A DNA stretch of 64,000 nt from Blastococcus colisei (GCF_006717095.1 NZ_VFQE01000001.1:372001-436000); one strand, 5' to 3'. Shown: positions 9,153 to 18,168, counted from the stretch's first letter. Notes: generated from the letters alone by a model not told the origin. A program made the numbers and translations.

Positions 9153-10676
9153 ATGGACATCCGGTCCTTCTCGCGGGCAGCGGTGGTGAGCGTCGTCGGC
9201 GCCGTGCTGCTGCTCGTCCCCCTCGCACAACTGCCCGCGCAAGCCGCAGGGTCGCTGACCGTCACGCCGAGCCGGGTGACCGAAACGCCCGCGCACGTGC
9301 AGCTCAGCGGCCAGTGCCCTGGGTTCCATGACGACGGCGAATCCTTCTATCCCCCGACGCTGACCGTCACGCTGGTCGGCCAGGGGCTGTCCAAGGACAT
9401 CGACCTGGTGGAGGGGGCGTTCGCCGACGAGCCGTTCGACCTGCCTGCCGCACTGACTCCCGGGGTCTACGACTTCAGCGGCCAGCTGCCTGCCGATCCC
9501 GAAGGCGGATCCAGTGCTGACTCCGACTTTCCCGCGTGCGACCCGACGGCGACGCTGACGGTCCTCCCGCGCCCCGACCCGGCGACGCTGACCGTGGACC
9601 CGGACCGCGGCGAGGCGGGTGACACCGTGGCCGTGGCGGGTTCCTGCCCGGACCCGGGGTCACGTGAGCTCGTCACGTTGTCCTTCGATGGCAACCCCGT
9701 GCAGCGCGCCGTCGCGGTGGACAGCTCGACGGGCGAATTCGGTCCCGTCGACGTCACGGTCCCCGACGTCTCCCCGGACAGCTACGAGGTCACCTCCGAT
9801 TGCGGCGGTGAGCGATCGTTCGAGGTGCTCGCCCCCGAGATTCCCGCGACCTTGGAGCTCGATCCGCTCAGCGGAACGGTGGGCGGTGCCGTCACCGCGA
9901 CCGGCACCTGCCCGGTGGCCGGCGAGCAGGTCACGGTCTACTTCGGCGACCGCGCCGTGGGCTCCGGCGCGATCGGGGCGGAGACCGGCGCGTTCGGACC
10001 CGTCGGGTTCGCCGTCCCGGACGCCGGCGTCGGCCCGGTCACCGTCCGGACCGACTGCGGAGCCGAGCGGACCTTCACGGTGACGCTGACGACGGTCGTT
10101 CCGAGCAGCCCCACGCCGTCCGTCGCCCCGGAGACACCGGAGACGCCGGAGACACCGGCGACACCGGAGACACCGGCGACACCGGCGACGCCGGCGTCAC
10201 CGGCGACCGGGGGCGGTCCCTCGAGCCCGCCGACCACCGCCGTGCCGACGGACACCCCGGACGGGGTGCGCGTCGTGGTGCCTGATCTCCGGGGGATGAC
10301 CGAGGACGAGGTGATCGGGGCCCTGGGCGGCCGGCTGGTGCTGGGCAATCCGACGGGCGGGGACGGACGCGTGCGCGAGCAGCTTCCGGCGCCCGGCACG
10401 CTGGTGGAGCCCGCCAGCGCGGTCCGGGTGCTGCTCGCCGACGATCCCCCGGCTCCCTTTCCCTGGTGGCTCGTCCCGCCGGTGCTCCTCGCCGGTCTGG
10501 CGGCGGCCGAGCGGACGCGCCGGGTCCGGCGACGGGCCCGCGAGGAGCGCTGGCTCGAGGAGCAGGTGCGGACGGAGCTGCAGCCACGGGGTGGTCTGCC
10601 GTCCCAGGTCCCCGGCCAGGCCGTGCCGGGGTTCGATCTCCGGGTCGAGGTTCGACGCCATCCGGCCCAACTGTGA
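9153..10676 (+). CDS. Cell-surface protein: three Ig-like repeats, Thr/Pro stalk, PASTA domain, membrane anchor
   Basis: 507 residues. Order: signal peptide (1-32); three related beta-rich repeats (about 33-125, 140-225, 230-310), each with a Cys pair in the pattern GxCP ... DCGxER; a stalk of TPE/TPA repeats (about 325-350); a PASTA domain (about 370-425, VVPDLRGMTEDEVIGAL); a transmembrane helix (about 432-450); and a basic cytosolic tail. Topology puts PASTA next to the membrane on the outside. The domain order matches no named family I know. It is likely a wall-sensing or wall-anchoring protein, co-transcribed with the next gene. Confidence 0.85.
   Translation: MDIRSFSRAAVVSVVGAVLLLVPLAQLPAQAAGSLTVTPSRVTETPAHVQLSGQCPGFHDDGESFYPPTLTVTLVGQGLSKDIDLVEGAFADEPFDLPAALTPGVYDFSGQLPADPEGGSSADSDFPACDPTATLTVLPRPDPATLTVDPDRGEAGDTVAVAGSCPDPGSRELVTLSFDGNPVQRAVAVDSSTGEFGPVDVTVPDVSPDSYEVTSDCGGERSFEVLAPEIPATLELDPLSGTVGGAVTATGTCPVAGEQVTVYFGDRAVGSGAIGAETGAFGPVGFAVPDAGVGPVTVRTDCGAERTFTVTLTTVVPSSPTPSVAPETPETPETPATPETPATPATPASPATGGGPSSPPTTAVPTDTPDGVRVVVPDLRGMTEDEVIGALGGRLVLGNPTGGDGRVREQLPAPGTLVEPASAVRVLLADDPPAPFPWWLVPPVLLAGLAAAERTRRVRRRAREERWLEEQVRTELQPRGGLPSQVPGQAVPGFDLRVEVRRHPAQL
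10130..10208 (+). repeat. Short tandem repeat coding for TPE/TPA stalk
   Basis: Nine-base units of the type GAGACACCG / GCGACACCG repeat in frame about eight times within the surface protein. Copy number is likely to vary between strains because the DNA units, not just the peptide, are nearly identical. Confidence 0.7.
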
Positions 10677-10692
10677 TTCCAGGAGGTGCCCC

Positions 10693-11388
10693 GTGCCCGT
10701 GCTCGAACTGACCTACCCGACGAGCGTCTTCCGCCTGTTCTGCGGTGACGCCGACCAGGACGTCGCCCTCCGGTCCATGGCCGATCGGCTGCCTTCCGAC
10801 GGGCTGTCGCAGCGTCGCGTGCGCCGGCGGTTCGACCTCCGGCGAGCGACCTGCCGGCTCCTCGACAGCCGGATCCTGGAGGCTGCGGCCACGGCCCTGA
10901 ACCAGGACGTGGCGAAGCCCCTCGTCGCGTGGCTGGGCACCTACCAGAACCTCCGCGAGGCGGCGGCGGAGACCCGGGGCGGCGAGGGGGAAGTGGTCGT
11001 CGTCCTCACGGAACCGGTCCCCTTCACGTCGGTCCAGGGCTCGGACGTCGCGGTGTACGTGGGCGAGGACGAGGTCGCGTCGTTCGCCTTCCGGCTGGAG
11101 CTCCACGTGGAGCTGGGCAAGACCTCGGTCGCGGTACGGGACGGCGCGATCGAGGAGGTCGTCTGCACCGTCTGCTGCGCCTCGGCCACGTTCACCCTCG
11201 AGGGGTGCCCGAAGCCGCTGTGGAAGCCGGAGCCCGTGTCCCTCCCCGACGTGCACCTGCCGGTCCGGCCGCCGTTCGTCGTCCCGCTGGGAACGGTGCC
11301 ACCGCCCCGGACGCCGGCCGAGGAACCGATCCGACGGGCCGCCGGGCGCCCACCCGTGCCCGGGCGGGCCCGGCCCACGACGGGTTAG
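10693..11388 (+). CDS. Unknown cytosolic protein paired with the PASTA surface protein
   Basis: 231 residues, not recognised. No signal peptide or membrane helix. A Cys pair occurs in VCTVCCAS (about 155-162) with another Cys in LEGCP, and the last 50 residues are Pro/Arg-rich and probably disordered. The GTG start at 10693 has a perfect AGGAGG (10681-10686) six bases ahead and lies 16 bases after the surface-protein stop, so the two form an operon. It may act on the basic cytosolic tail of that protein; this is inference only. Confidence 0.75.
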   Translation: MPVLELTYPTSVFRLFCGDADQDVALRSMADRLPSDGLSQRRVRRRFDLRRATCRLLDSRILEAAATALNQDVAKPLVAWLGTYQNLREAAAETRGGEGEVVVVLTEPVPFTSVQGSDVAVYVGEDEVASFAFRLELHVELGKTSVAVRDGAIEEVVCTVCCASATFTLEGCPKPLWKPEPVSLPDVHLPVRPPFVVPLGTVPPPRTPAEEPIRRAAGRPPVPGRARPTTG

Positions 11389-11867
11389 GGCCGGGGGGCG
11401 CCCCCGGCCGCGCGCTCCAGCAGCGGGCCGAGGCGGTGGTCGACGAAGCGGCGCAGGGCGAGCGCGGTGTCGGTGCGCTGCACACCCGGGATGGCGAGCA
11501 CCTGCTCGGTGATCCGCCAGAGGTCGTCGGCGTCGGTGGCCACGACCTCCACCAGCAGGTCGGCCACCCCGGACAGGCCGGTGACCTCGACGACCTCGGG
11601 GATCTGGGCGAGCGCGCCGCTGACGTCGGCCAGGCTGCGCTGCACCACCTGCACGGTGACGTAGGCGCTCAACCGGTAGCCGAGCGCCTCGGGCCGTACC
11701 CGCCGGTCCAGCGGGGCCAGCACGCCGTTGGTCTCCAGGCGGGTCAGCCGGGCCTGCACCGTGTTGCGGGCGAGGCCGAGCCGCTGGGAGAGCGCCATCA
11801 CGCTGGCGCGGGGGTCCTCGCCCAGGGCGAGCAGCAGTCGGGCGTCGGTGGCGTCCACATCGGCCAT
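11385..11867 (-). CDS. Lrp/AsnC family transcriptional regulator (BkdR-like)
   Basis: 160 residues. An N-terminal helix-turn-helix (about 8-60: LLLALGEDPRASVMALSQRLGLARNTVQARL) is followed by the RAM/effector domain with the expected DLLVEVVATDADDLWRI segment. Lrp-type regulators bind amino or keto acids. Its gene diverges from the branched-chain oxoacid dehydrogenase operon, the usual arrangement for BkdR, so it most likely controls that operon and itself. Its stop overlaps the convergent gene by four bases. Confidence 0.9.
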   Translation of the reverse strand: MADVDATDARLLLALGEDPRASVMALSQRLGLARNTVQARLTRLETNGVLAPLDRRVRPEALGYRLSAYVTVQVVQRSLADVSGALAQIPEVVEVTGLSGVADLLVEVVATDADDLWRITEQVLAIPGVQRTDTALALRRFVDHRLGPLLERAAGGAPRP

Positions 11868-11908
11868 GGTGCTCAGTCTGACATGCGTGGACGTCCCACT
11901 ACTGCCTC

Positions 11909-11942
11909 TTGTGCGCAACCATTCCGGGGGATCTTGCGCAGA
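11909..11942. promoter_or_regulatory. Candidate Lrp-type operator
   Basis: Two related half-sites, TTGTGCGCAA (11909-11918) and TCTTGCGCAGA (11932-11942), are about two helical turns apart in the divergent region between the regulator and the bkd operon. Both contain a TGCGCA core. Spacing and place suit an Lrp octamer, but the match is by eye. Confidence 0.4.
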
Positions 11943-12086
11943 TCGATTCGGGAGTGGTGTTGTCCTCCCACCGGGGTGTCGTGCCACCATGTGTGAGTGG
12001 CGCCACACCCTGGCGCCCGCGACACGTCCACCGACCGCAGTCCGCCGGAGACCCCGGCCACCGCGGGAGACGGCGAGGAGACCACC

Positions 12087-13226
12087 GTGACAGCGTTGAG
12101 TCAGGCCACCGAGGTGGTCGATCCGGTACCCGGGGCATCGTCCCCCCATCTGCCCCGTCAGCCGGATCTGGTCCAGCTGCTCACGCCGGAGGGCGAGCGC
12201 GTCGAGCATCCCGACTACTCCCTCGACATCTCCGACGAGGAGATGCGCGGCCTGTACCGCGACCTCGTCCTCGTGCGCCGCTGGGACATCGAAGCCACCG
12301 CGCTGCAGCGCCAGGGCGAGCTCGGCATCTGGGCCTCGCTGCTGGGGCAGGAGGCCGCGCAGGTCGGGGCCGGCCGCGCGCTCCAGGACGGCGACATGGC
12401 CTTCCCGACCTACCGGGAGCACGGCGTGGCCTGGACGCGGGGCGTGGACCCCCTGCACGTCATGGGCCTGTTCCGGGGCGTCGACAACGGCGGGTGGGAT
12501 CCCGTCGAGCGCAGGTTCAACCTGTACACGATCGTCATCGGCTCCCAGTGCCTGCACGCGACCGGCTACGCCATGGGCGTGCAGCGCGACGGTGCGGAGG
12601 ACGCCGTCCTCGCCTTCCTGGGCGACGGCGCCACCAGTCAGGGCGAGGTCAACGAGGCGATGATCTTCGCCGCGAGCTTCTCCGCGCCGGTGGTCTTCTT
12701 CTGCCAGAACAACCAGTACGCGATCAGCGTCCCGCTCGAACGGCAGACCCGGATCCCGCTCTACCAGCGGGCCGCCGGCTTCGGCTTCCCCGGCGTCCGG
12801 GTCGACGGCAACGACGTGCTCGCCGTCCTGGCCGTGACGCGGGCGGCGCTGGCCGCCGCCCGCGAGGGGCAGGGACCCACCTTCATCGAGGCGTTCACCT
12901 ACCGGATGGGCGCCCACACCACCTCCGACGACCCCACCCGCTACCGGCTGGCCAGCGAGCTGGAGGAGTGGAAGCTGCGCGATCCCATCGCCCGGCTGAA
13001 GGCACACCTGTCGCGCAGCGGCATCGCCGACGCGGAGTTCTTCGCCGGCGTCGACGCCGAGGGCGACGAGCTGGCCGCGCGCATCCGCAGCGGCACGGTC
13101 GACATGCCCGACCCTGCACCCAGCTCGATGTTCGACCACGTCTACGCCGAGCAGACGCCGCCGCTCGCCGCCCAGAAGGCCGAGTTCGAGGCGTACCACG
13201 CGTCGTTCGAGGGGGGCGAGCACTGA
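12087..13226 (+). CDS. bkdA: 2-oxoisovalerate/pyruvate dehydrogenase E1 alpha subunit
   Basis: 379 residues. The thiamine diphosphate-binding motif is complete (GDGATSQGEVNEAM ... QNNQYAIS). The N-terminal LVLVRRWDIEATALQRQGELGIW matches the actinobacterial branched-chain type. With E1 beta it decarboxylates branched 2-oxoacids from Val, Leu and Ile and passes the acyl group to E2 lipoate. GTG 12087 is chosen because GAGGAG (12075-12080) sits six bases ahead; a longer frame upstream lacks such a site. Its stop overlaps the next ATG by one base. Confidence 0.95.
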   Translation: MTALSQATEVVDPVPGASSPHLPRQPDLVQLLTPEGERVEHPDYSLDISDEEMRGLYRDLVLVRRWDIEATALQRQGELGIWASLLGQEAAQVGAGRALQDGDMAFPTYREHGVAWTRGVDPLHVMGLFRGVDNGGWDPVERRFNLYTIVIGSQCLHATGYAMGVQRDGAEDAVLAFLGDGATSQGEVNEAMIFAASFSAPVVFFCQNNQYAISVPLERQTRIPLYQRAAGFGFPGVRVDGNDVLAVLAVTRAALAAAREGQGPTFIEAFTYRMGAHTTSDDPTRYRLASELEEWKLRDPIARLKAHLSRSGIADAEFFAGVDAEGDELAARIRSGTVDMPDPAPSSMFDHVYAEQTPPLAAQKAEFEAYHASFEGGEH

Positions 13227-14203
13227 TGGCCGAGACGTTCACCATCGGCAAGGCGCTCAACCTCGGCCTGCGCAGGGCCATGGAGGACGACGCCAAGGTC
13301 GTGCTCATGGGCGAGGACATCGGCAAGCTCGGCGGTGTCTTCCGGATCACCGACGGCCTGCAGAAGGACTTCGGCGAGGACCGCGTCGTCGACACCCCGC
13401 TGGCCGAGGCCGGCATCCTCGGCACCGCCGTCGGCCTGGCCATGCGCGGCTACCGGCCGGTGTGCGAGATCCAGTTCGACGGGTTCGTCTTCCCCGCCTA
13501 CAACCAGATCGTCACCCAGGTCGCCAAGATCCACGCCCGCTCCAAGGGAAAGCTCCAGATGCCGATCGTCATCCGGATCCCGATGGGCGGGGGCATCGGC
13601 GCGGTGGAGCACCACAGCGAGAGCCCCGAGGCCTACTTCGCGCACACGGCCGGGCTGAAGGTCGTCGCCGTCAGCAACCCGGTCGACGCCTACTGGGGCA
13701 TCCAGCAGGCGATCGCCCACCCCGATCCGATCGTCTTCCTCGAGCCGAAGCGGCGGTACTGGGAGAAGGCGGAGGTCGACACCGCCGCGACGCCGGAGCC
13801 GCTGTTCCGCTCCCGGGTCGTGCGCGGCGGAGACGACGTCACGGTGCTGGCCTACGGCCCGATGGTGAAGACCGCGCTGCAGGCGGCGAAGGCCGCGGAG
13901 GAGGAGGGCCGGTCGCTGGAGGTCGTCGACCTGCGCACGGTCTCGCCGCTCGACCTCGATCCGGTGTTCGAGAGCGTCCGGCGCACCGGCCGTTGCGTCG
14001 TCGTCCACGAGGCGGCCGTGACGCTGGGTCTGGGCGCGGAGATCGCCGCGCGCGTGACCGAGACCTGCTTCCACTCGCTGGAGGCGCCGGTGCTGCGCGT
14101 CGGTGGTTACGACACCCCGTACCCCCCGTCGAAGCTCGAGGAGGAGTACCTGCCCGACCTGGACCGGGTGCTCGACGCCGTCGACCGCTCGATGGAATTC
14201 TGA
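13226..14203 (+). CDS. bkdB: 2-oxoisovalerate/pyruvate dehydrogenase E1 beta subunit
   Basis: 325 residues, the usual length. The start MAETFTIGKALNLGLRRAM and the segment MGEDIGKLGGVFRITDGL are typical of transketolase-type beta subunits, with the conserved VEHHSESPEAYF and the C-terminal transketolase domain (LEVVDLRTVSPLD). It forms an alpha2beta2 E1 with the preceding gene; TGATG coupling supports equal translation. Confidence 0.95.
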   Translation: MAETFTIGKALNLGLRRAMEDDAKVVLMGEDIGKLGGVFRITDGLQKDFGEDRVVDTPLAEAGILGTAVGLAMRGYRPVCEIQFDGFVFPAYNQIVTQVAKIHARSKGKLQMPIVIRIPMGGGIGAVEHHSESPEAYFAHTAGLKVVAVSNPVDAYWGIQQAIAHPDPIVFLEPKRRYWEKAEVDTAATPEPLFRSRVVRGGDDVTVLAYGPMVKTALQAAKAAEEEGRSLEVVDLRTVSPLDLDPVFESVRRTGRCVVVHEAAVTLGLGAEIAARVTETCFHSLEAPVLRVGGYDTPYPPSKLEEEYLPDLDRVLDAVDRSMEF

Positions 14204-14205
14204 GG

Positions 14206-15708
14206 ATGGGCATGCTCAAGCAGTTCAAGCTGCCCGACGTCGGCGAGGGGCTGACCGAGGGCGAGATCCTGCAGTGGCTGGTCGCCGTCGGGGACACGGT
14301 CACGGTCAACCAGCCGCTGTGCGAGGTGGAGACGGCCAAGGCCGCCGTCGAGCTGCCCTCGCCCTTCGCCGGCACGGTCACCGAACTGCTGTTCGAAGCG
14401 GGGACGATGGTCGACGTCGGCACGCCGATCATCACGATCGACACGTCCGGCGGATCGGTCCCGGCAGCCGCCCCGGCTCCGGAGCCGGCCGCCGGCGCCC
14501 CGGTCGCCGAGGCCGAGCCGGCCGCCGGGCTGATCGGTGGGTCGGCTCCGGGCGGGCGGACCGCGGTGCTGGTGGGCTACGGCCCCCGCACCACCGAGGC
14601 CCGCCGCCGCCCCCGCCGCGTCGACGCCCCGGCTGCCGGCGGCGCGTCCCCTGAGGCCCCGCTGCCCGGCGCCGACTACGGCTCGGGCGGCGGCACCCAC
14701 CCGCCGCTGCTCGCCACCGCCCCCGACGCCGGCACCAAGCCGGTGCGGCACGGCGGTCTGGAGGTGGGCCGGCAGGCCGAGGCGCACGCCCTGCGCGGCG
14801 ACGCCGCGGCCTCAGGCGGTGCCGCACCGGGCCGGGGTCGCCTGCGGCCGCTGGCCAAGCCCCCGGTGCGCAAGTACGCCAAGGACCTCGGCGTGGACCT
14901 CGCCGCCGTCACGGGAACCGGCAACGGCGGCGTCATCACCCGGGCCGACGTCGACGCGGTGGCCTCCCCCGAGCCCGGGGCAGTCATGGCCATGAACGCA
15001 CCTCCGGGGGGTGGCGAGCAGCGGATCCCGATCAAGGGCGTCCGCAAGCACACGGCGGCAGCCATGGTGGCCAGCGCCTTCACCGCGCCACACGTCACGG
15101 AGTTCCTCACCGTCGACGTGACGCGGACGATGAAGCTGCGCACCCGGCTCGCCCAGCGGCCGGAACTGGCCGGCGTCAAGGTCAGCCCGCTGCTCTTCGT
15201 CGCCAAGGCGTTGCTGCTCGCGGTCCGCCGGCACCCGATGGTCAACAGTTCCTGGGACGAGGCGGCGCAGGAGATCGTGGTCAAGGACTACGTGAACCTC
15301 GGTATCGCCGCGGCCACCCCGCGCGGCCTCGTCGTCCCGAACATCAAGGACGCCGGACGGCTCTCCCTGCCCGAGCTGGCCGGCGCCCTGGCCGATCTGA
15401 CGGCCACGGCCCGCGAGGGGAAGACCGCACCGGCGGACATGAGCGGCGGCACGATCACCATCACGAACGTGGGCGTCTTCGGCGTCGACACCGGGACCCC
15501 GATCCTCAACCCGGGGGAGTCGGCGATCCTGGCCTTCGGGGCGGTCCGCGAGATGGCGTGGGTGCACAAGGGGAGAGTGGTCCCGCGCCAGGTGACCCAG
15601 CTGGCGCTGTCCTTCGACCACCGGATCGTCGACGGCGAGCTGGGGTCGCGGTTCCTGGCCGACATCGGTGCGCTGCTGCACGATCCGGGGGCGGCACTGG
15701 CGTTCTGA
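14206..15708 (+). CDS. bkdC: Dihydrolipoamide acyltransferase E2
   Basis: 500 residues. One lipoyl domain (about 4-80) with the lipoylated Lys in VETAKAAVE (Lys45); a very long Ala/Pro/Arg linker; the E1/E3-binding domain (about 218-255, LAKPPVRKYAKDLGVDL); then the catalytic acyltransferase domain ending with the active-site SFDHRIVDGE. It moves the acyl group from E1 to CoA. It follows E1 beta by two bases. No E3 gene is present here, so the shared lipoamide dehydrogenase must come from elsewhere. The linker holds an odd basic stretch, TTEARRRPRR. Confidence 0.95.
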   Translation: MGMLKQFKLPDVGEGLTEGEILQWLVAVGDTVTVNQPLCEVETAKAAVELPSPFAGTVTELLFEAGTMVDVGTPIITIDTSGGSVPAAAPAPEPAAGAPVAEAEPAAGLIGGSAPGGRTAVLVGYGPRTTEARRRPRRVDAPAAGGASPEAPLPGADYGSGGGTHPPLLATAPDAGTKPVRHGGLEVGRQAEAHALRGDAAASGGAAPGRGRLRPLAKPPVRKYAKDLGVDLAAVTGTGNGGVITRADVDAVASPEPGAVMAMNAPPGGGEQRIPIKGVRKHTAAAMVASAFTAPHVTEFLTVDVTRTMKLRTRLAQRPELAGVKVSPLLFVAKALLLAVRRHPMVNSSWDEAAQEIVVKDYVNLGIAAATPRGLVVPNIKDAGRLSLPELAGALADLTATAREGKTAPADMSGGTITITNVGVFGVDTGTPILNPGESAILAFGAVREMAWVHKGRVVPRQVTQLALSFDHRIVDGELGSRFLADIGALLHDPGAALAF

Positions 15709-15731
15709 CCGGGGTCCGCTCGCGGAAGGGG

Positions 15732-16127
15732 ATGCCCGTGGACCGGCGCCGGAGGGCACTCGTCCTGCTCCTGCTGTTCGTCGTGCTCACGGGCGTCTCG
15801 ATCGCGGTGAGCGGGAGCCGGCCGCACCTCGACCAGGGCACCGCGCCGTGGCTGCTCCAGGTGGTCGGTCACCTGTGTGCACTGGCGGGCGGGGTGTTGC
15901 TGCTCGCTCCCGAGGAGGGGCGGGAGGACGCCGGGGTCCGACGGCTCGGCGCCGTCGTCCTCGCGGCGATCGTCGTCCTGGGGCTCGTCGATGCGATGAC
16001 GCTCGCGGCCGACTCCGCAGGGGCGAACATCGGCGCCGGCCTCGTCCGCCTCGTCGGCCTGGTGGCGATCATGGTGGCGACCATCCGTCTCGCGCACGGT
16101 GTCGCTGCATCGAGACGCACCCGGTGA
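15732..16127 (+). CDS. Unknown four-helix membrane protein
   Basis: 131 residues. Four hydrophobic segments (about 8-25, 42-60, 78-95, 103-120) separated by short loops, one acidic (EEGREDAG). No motif recognised. It begins 24 bases after the E2 stop with GGAAGGGG ahead and overlaps the epimerase start as GTGA, so it may be the link in one transcript. Confidence 0.7.
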   Translation: MPVDRRRRALVLLLLFVVLTGVSIAVSGSRPHLDQGTAPWLLQVVGHLCALAGGVLLLAPEEGREDAGVRRLGAVVLAAIVVLGLVDAMTLAADSAGANIGAGLVRLVGLVAIMVATIRLAHGVAASRRTR

Positions 16128-17290
16128 CCGATCTCGACGGGCTGCTCCGCTTCGCCGCCCGGTCGCGACTCGCCGACGGCGGCTTCGGCTACCTCGGCGC
16201 CGACGGGCGAGTGCCGCCCGACCGGCCGGTCGAGACGTGGATCGTCGCGCGGATGACGCACGTCTTCGGGCTGGCTGCCCTGCTGGGCCGACCGGGAGCG
16301 GACGCGCTGGCCCGGCACGGCGTCGCGGCGCTGACCGACGGGCCGCTGCACGACCGCGCGCACGGCGGATGGTCCGCCGCCACCGACGACGACACGAAGA
16401 CCGCCTACGTGCACGCGTTCGTGGTGCTGGCCGGCGCGACGGCCACTGCGGCCGGCATCGATGGCGGCCGGGTGCTGCTCGGCGACGCGCTGGACGTCTG
16501 GCGGACCCGGTTCTGCGACGACGACGCCGGCCTGGCCGTCGAGGAGTGGGACCGGGCGTGGACGCGGCTGGACGGCTACCGCGGCGTCAACGCCAACATG
16601 CACGGGGTCGAGGCGATGCTGGCCGCCGCCGACGCCGTGGACGACGCCGCCACGGCCGAATGGCTGCGCGACCGGGCGCGGCGCGCCACCGAGCGGGTCG
16701 TGCACGGCTGGGCCCGCGAGCGCGACTGGCGGCTGCCCGAGCACTTCACGCACCGCTGGGAGCCCGTGCTCGACTACAACCGCGAGCGCCCGGCCGACCC
16801 GTTCCGCCCCTATGGCGTGACGGTCGGGCACCAGTTCGAGTGGGCGCGCCTCGCGCTGCACGTCCGCGCCGTCGTCGACGACCCGCCGGCCTGGCTGCTG
16901 GACGACGCGGTGGACCTCTTCGACGCCGCAGCCGCGCGCGGCTGGGCGGCCGACGGGCACGACGGATTCCCGTACACCCTCGACTGGGACGACCGGCCGG
17001 TCGTCGGCGCGCGCCTGCACTGGGTGCTGTGCGAGGCCGTGGCCGCGGCGTCCGTCCTGGCGCAGGTGACCGGCGAGCCGCGCTACCGGGAGCTGGCCCG
17101 ACGGTGGCGGGAGCACGGCGAACGCCGCTTCGCCGACCCGACGACGGGCAGCTGGCACCACGAGCTGACCCCGGCCGGTCAGGTCGCGACGGGCACCTGG
17201 ACGGGGCAACCGGACGCTTACCACCTCGCCCAGATGCTGCTGCTCGACGGCCGACCGGTGCGCGGGAGCGTCGCGGCGACGCTGCGCTGA
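16124..17290 (+). CDS. AGE-family sugar epimerase/isomerase
   Basis: 388 residues with the all-helical alpha6/alpha6 barrel pattern of N-acylglucosamine 2-epimerase and YihS-type aldose-ketose isomerases. Features include ETWIVARMTHVF near the start, the NANMHGVEAML segment that holds catalytic residues, and VGHQFEWARL with the active-site His. YihS-like enzymes interconvert mannose, fructose and glucose. A fructose PTS regulon lies just downstream, so mannose-fructose isomerisation is an attractive guess. The GTG start overlaps the previous stop. Confidence 0.85.
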   Translation: MTDLDGLLRFAARSRLADGGFGYLGADGRVPPDRPVETWIVARMTHVFGLAALLGRPGADALARHGVAALTDGPLHDRAHGGWSAATDDDTKTAYVHAFVVLAGATATAAGIDGGRVLLGDALDVWRTRFCDDDAGLAVEEWDRAWTRLDGYRGVNANMHGVEAMLAAADAVDDAATAEWLRDRARRATERVVHGWARERDWRLPEHFTHRWEPVLDYNRERPADPFRPYGVTVGHQFEWARLALHVRAVVDDPPAWLLDDAVDLFDAAAARGWAADGHDGFPYTLDWDDRPVVGARLHWVLCEAVAAASVLAQVTGEPRYRELARRWREHGERRFADPTTGSWHHELTPAGQVATGTWTGQPDAYHLAQMLLLDGRPVRGSVAATLR

Positions 17291-17366
17291 ACTGCTCGTA
17301 CAGGTGTCCGGCGGGGGTGCCCGGGGTAGGGAGCGGCGGTCACCATCGAGATCGAGGAGGGCCCCT

Positions 17367-17828
17367 ATGGCCAGCGTGCAGGAGGCCGTCGACGTCGACG
17401 TGCCCATCCGCGTCGCCTACGACCAGTGGACGCAGTTCGAGTCCTTCCCCCAGTTCATGGGCGGGGTCGAGCGCATCACCCAGCTCGACGACACCCACAC
17501 CCACTGGGTCACCAACATCGACGGCGTGAAGCGTGAGTTCGACGCCGAGATCACCGAGCAGCACCCCGAGGAGCGCGTCGCCTGGACGAGCACGAGCGGT
17601 GAGGCCAAGCACGCCGGCGTCGTCACGTTCCACCGCCTGGACGACGCCAGGACCCGGGTCATGATCCAGATCGACTGGGAACCCGAGGGCCTGGTCGAGA
17701 AGGCCGGCGCCGCCCTGGGCTTCGACGACCGGCAGATCAAGGCCGACGCGAAGAAATTCAAGGAGTTCATCGAGAGCCGCGGCACCGAGACCGGCGCCTG
17801 GCGCGGGGACGTCCAGCGCCCCAGCTGA
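17367..17828 (+). CDS. SRPBCC (START-like) protein, polyketide cyclase/dehydrase family
   Basis: 153 residues. Opens with EAVDVDVPIRVAYDQWTQFESFPQFMGGVERI, the signature of the CoxG/SRPBCC small-ligand-binding fold found in many actinobacterial stress-linked proteins. No catalytic motif can be assigned; ligand unknown. GAGGAGG lies seven bases before the ATG. Confidence 0.88.
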   Translation: MASVQEAVDVDVPIRVAYDQWTQFESFPQFMGGVERITQLDDTHTHWVTNIDGVKREFDAEITEQHPEERVAWTSTSGEAKHAGVVTFHRLDDARTRVMIQIDWEPEGLVEKAGAALGFDDRQIKADAKKFKEFIESRGTETGAWRGDVQRPS

Positions 17829-17847
17829 GCACCGAGCCCCTCACGAT

Positions 17848-17887
17848 CGACGGCGCCCGTCCCCTCTCCGGGGGCGGGCGCCGTCGT
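17848..17887. terminator. Bidirectional terminator hairpin
   Basis: A GC-rich hairpin (arm CGACGGCGCCCG with its complement, joined through a CCCC/GGGG pair and a short loop) fills the gap between two convergent genes. There is no T run, as usual in high-GC actinobacteria. Confidence 0.75.
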
Positions 17888-17907
17888 CGTCCGCGGTTCC
17901 GCGGCGC

Positions 17908-18168
17908 CTATTCCGCGTCGAGGTCCTGGGCCACCAGGCCGGCGATCCGGTCGAGCACGGCATGGTCGTCGCTGCTGACCACGACCTCGGCGCCCTGCTT
18001 GGCGCCGAGCGTCATGATCATCAGGGGCGAGCCGGCATCGACGGGGTTCCCGCCCGGGGTGGCCAGGGTGACCGGCACCCCGGCCTTGCCGACTGCCTCG
18101 GCGATCAGTGCTGCTGGCCGGGCGTGCAGTCCCACCCGCGATCCGACGGTGACGGTCTGACTGGGCAT
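17908..18168 (-). CDS. ptsH: HPr phosphocarrier protein
   Basis: 86 residues. The phosphorylation site is His15 in GLHARPAALI. The regulatory Ser46 region reads SPLMIMTLGA, which keeps the serine position, although HPr kinase is not usual in actinobacteria. It carries phosphate from enzyme I to the fructose permease encoded next to it. GAGGA precedes the ATG. Confidence 0.95.
   Translation of the reverse strand: MPSQTVTVGSRVGLHARPAALIAEAVGKAGVPVTLATPGGNPVDAGSPLMIMTLGAKQGAEVVVSSDDHAVLDRIAGLVAQDLDAE

Noticed and set aside
10130-10208. Short regular repeats that could suggest a CRISPR array
   Set aside because: Units are 9 bases, contiguous, in frame, and encode a Thr/Pro stalk. No spacers and no cas genes.
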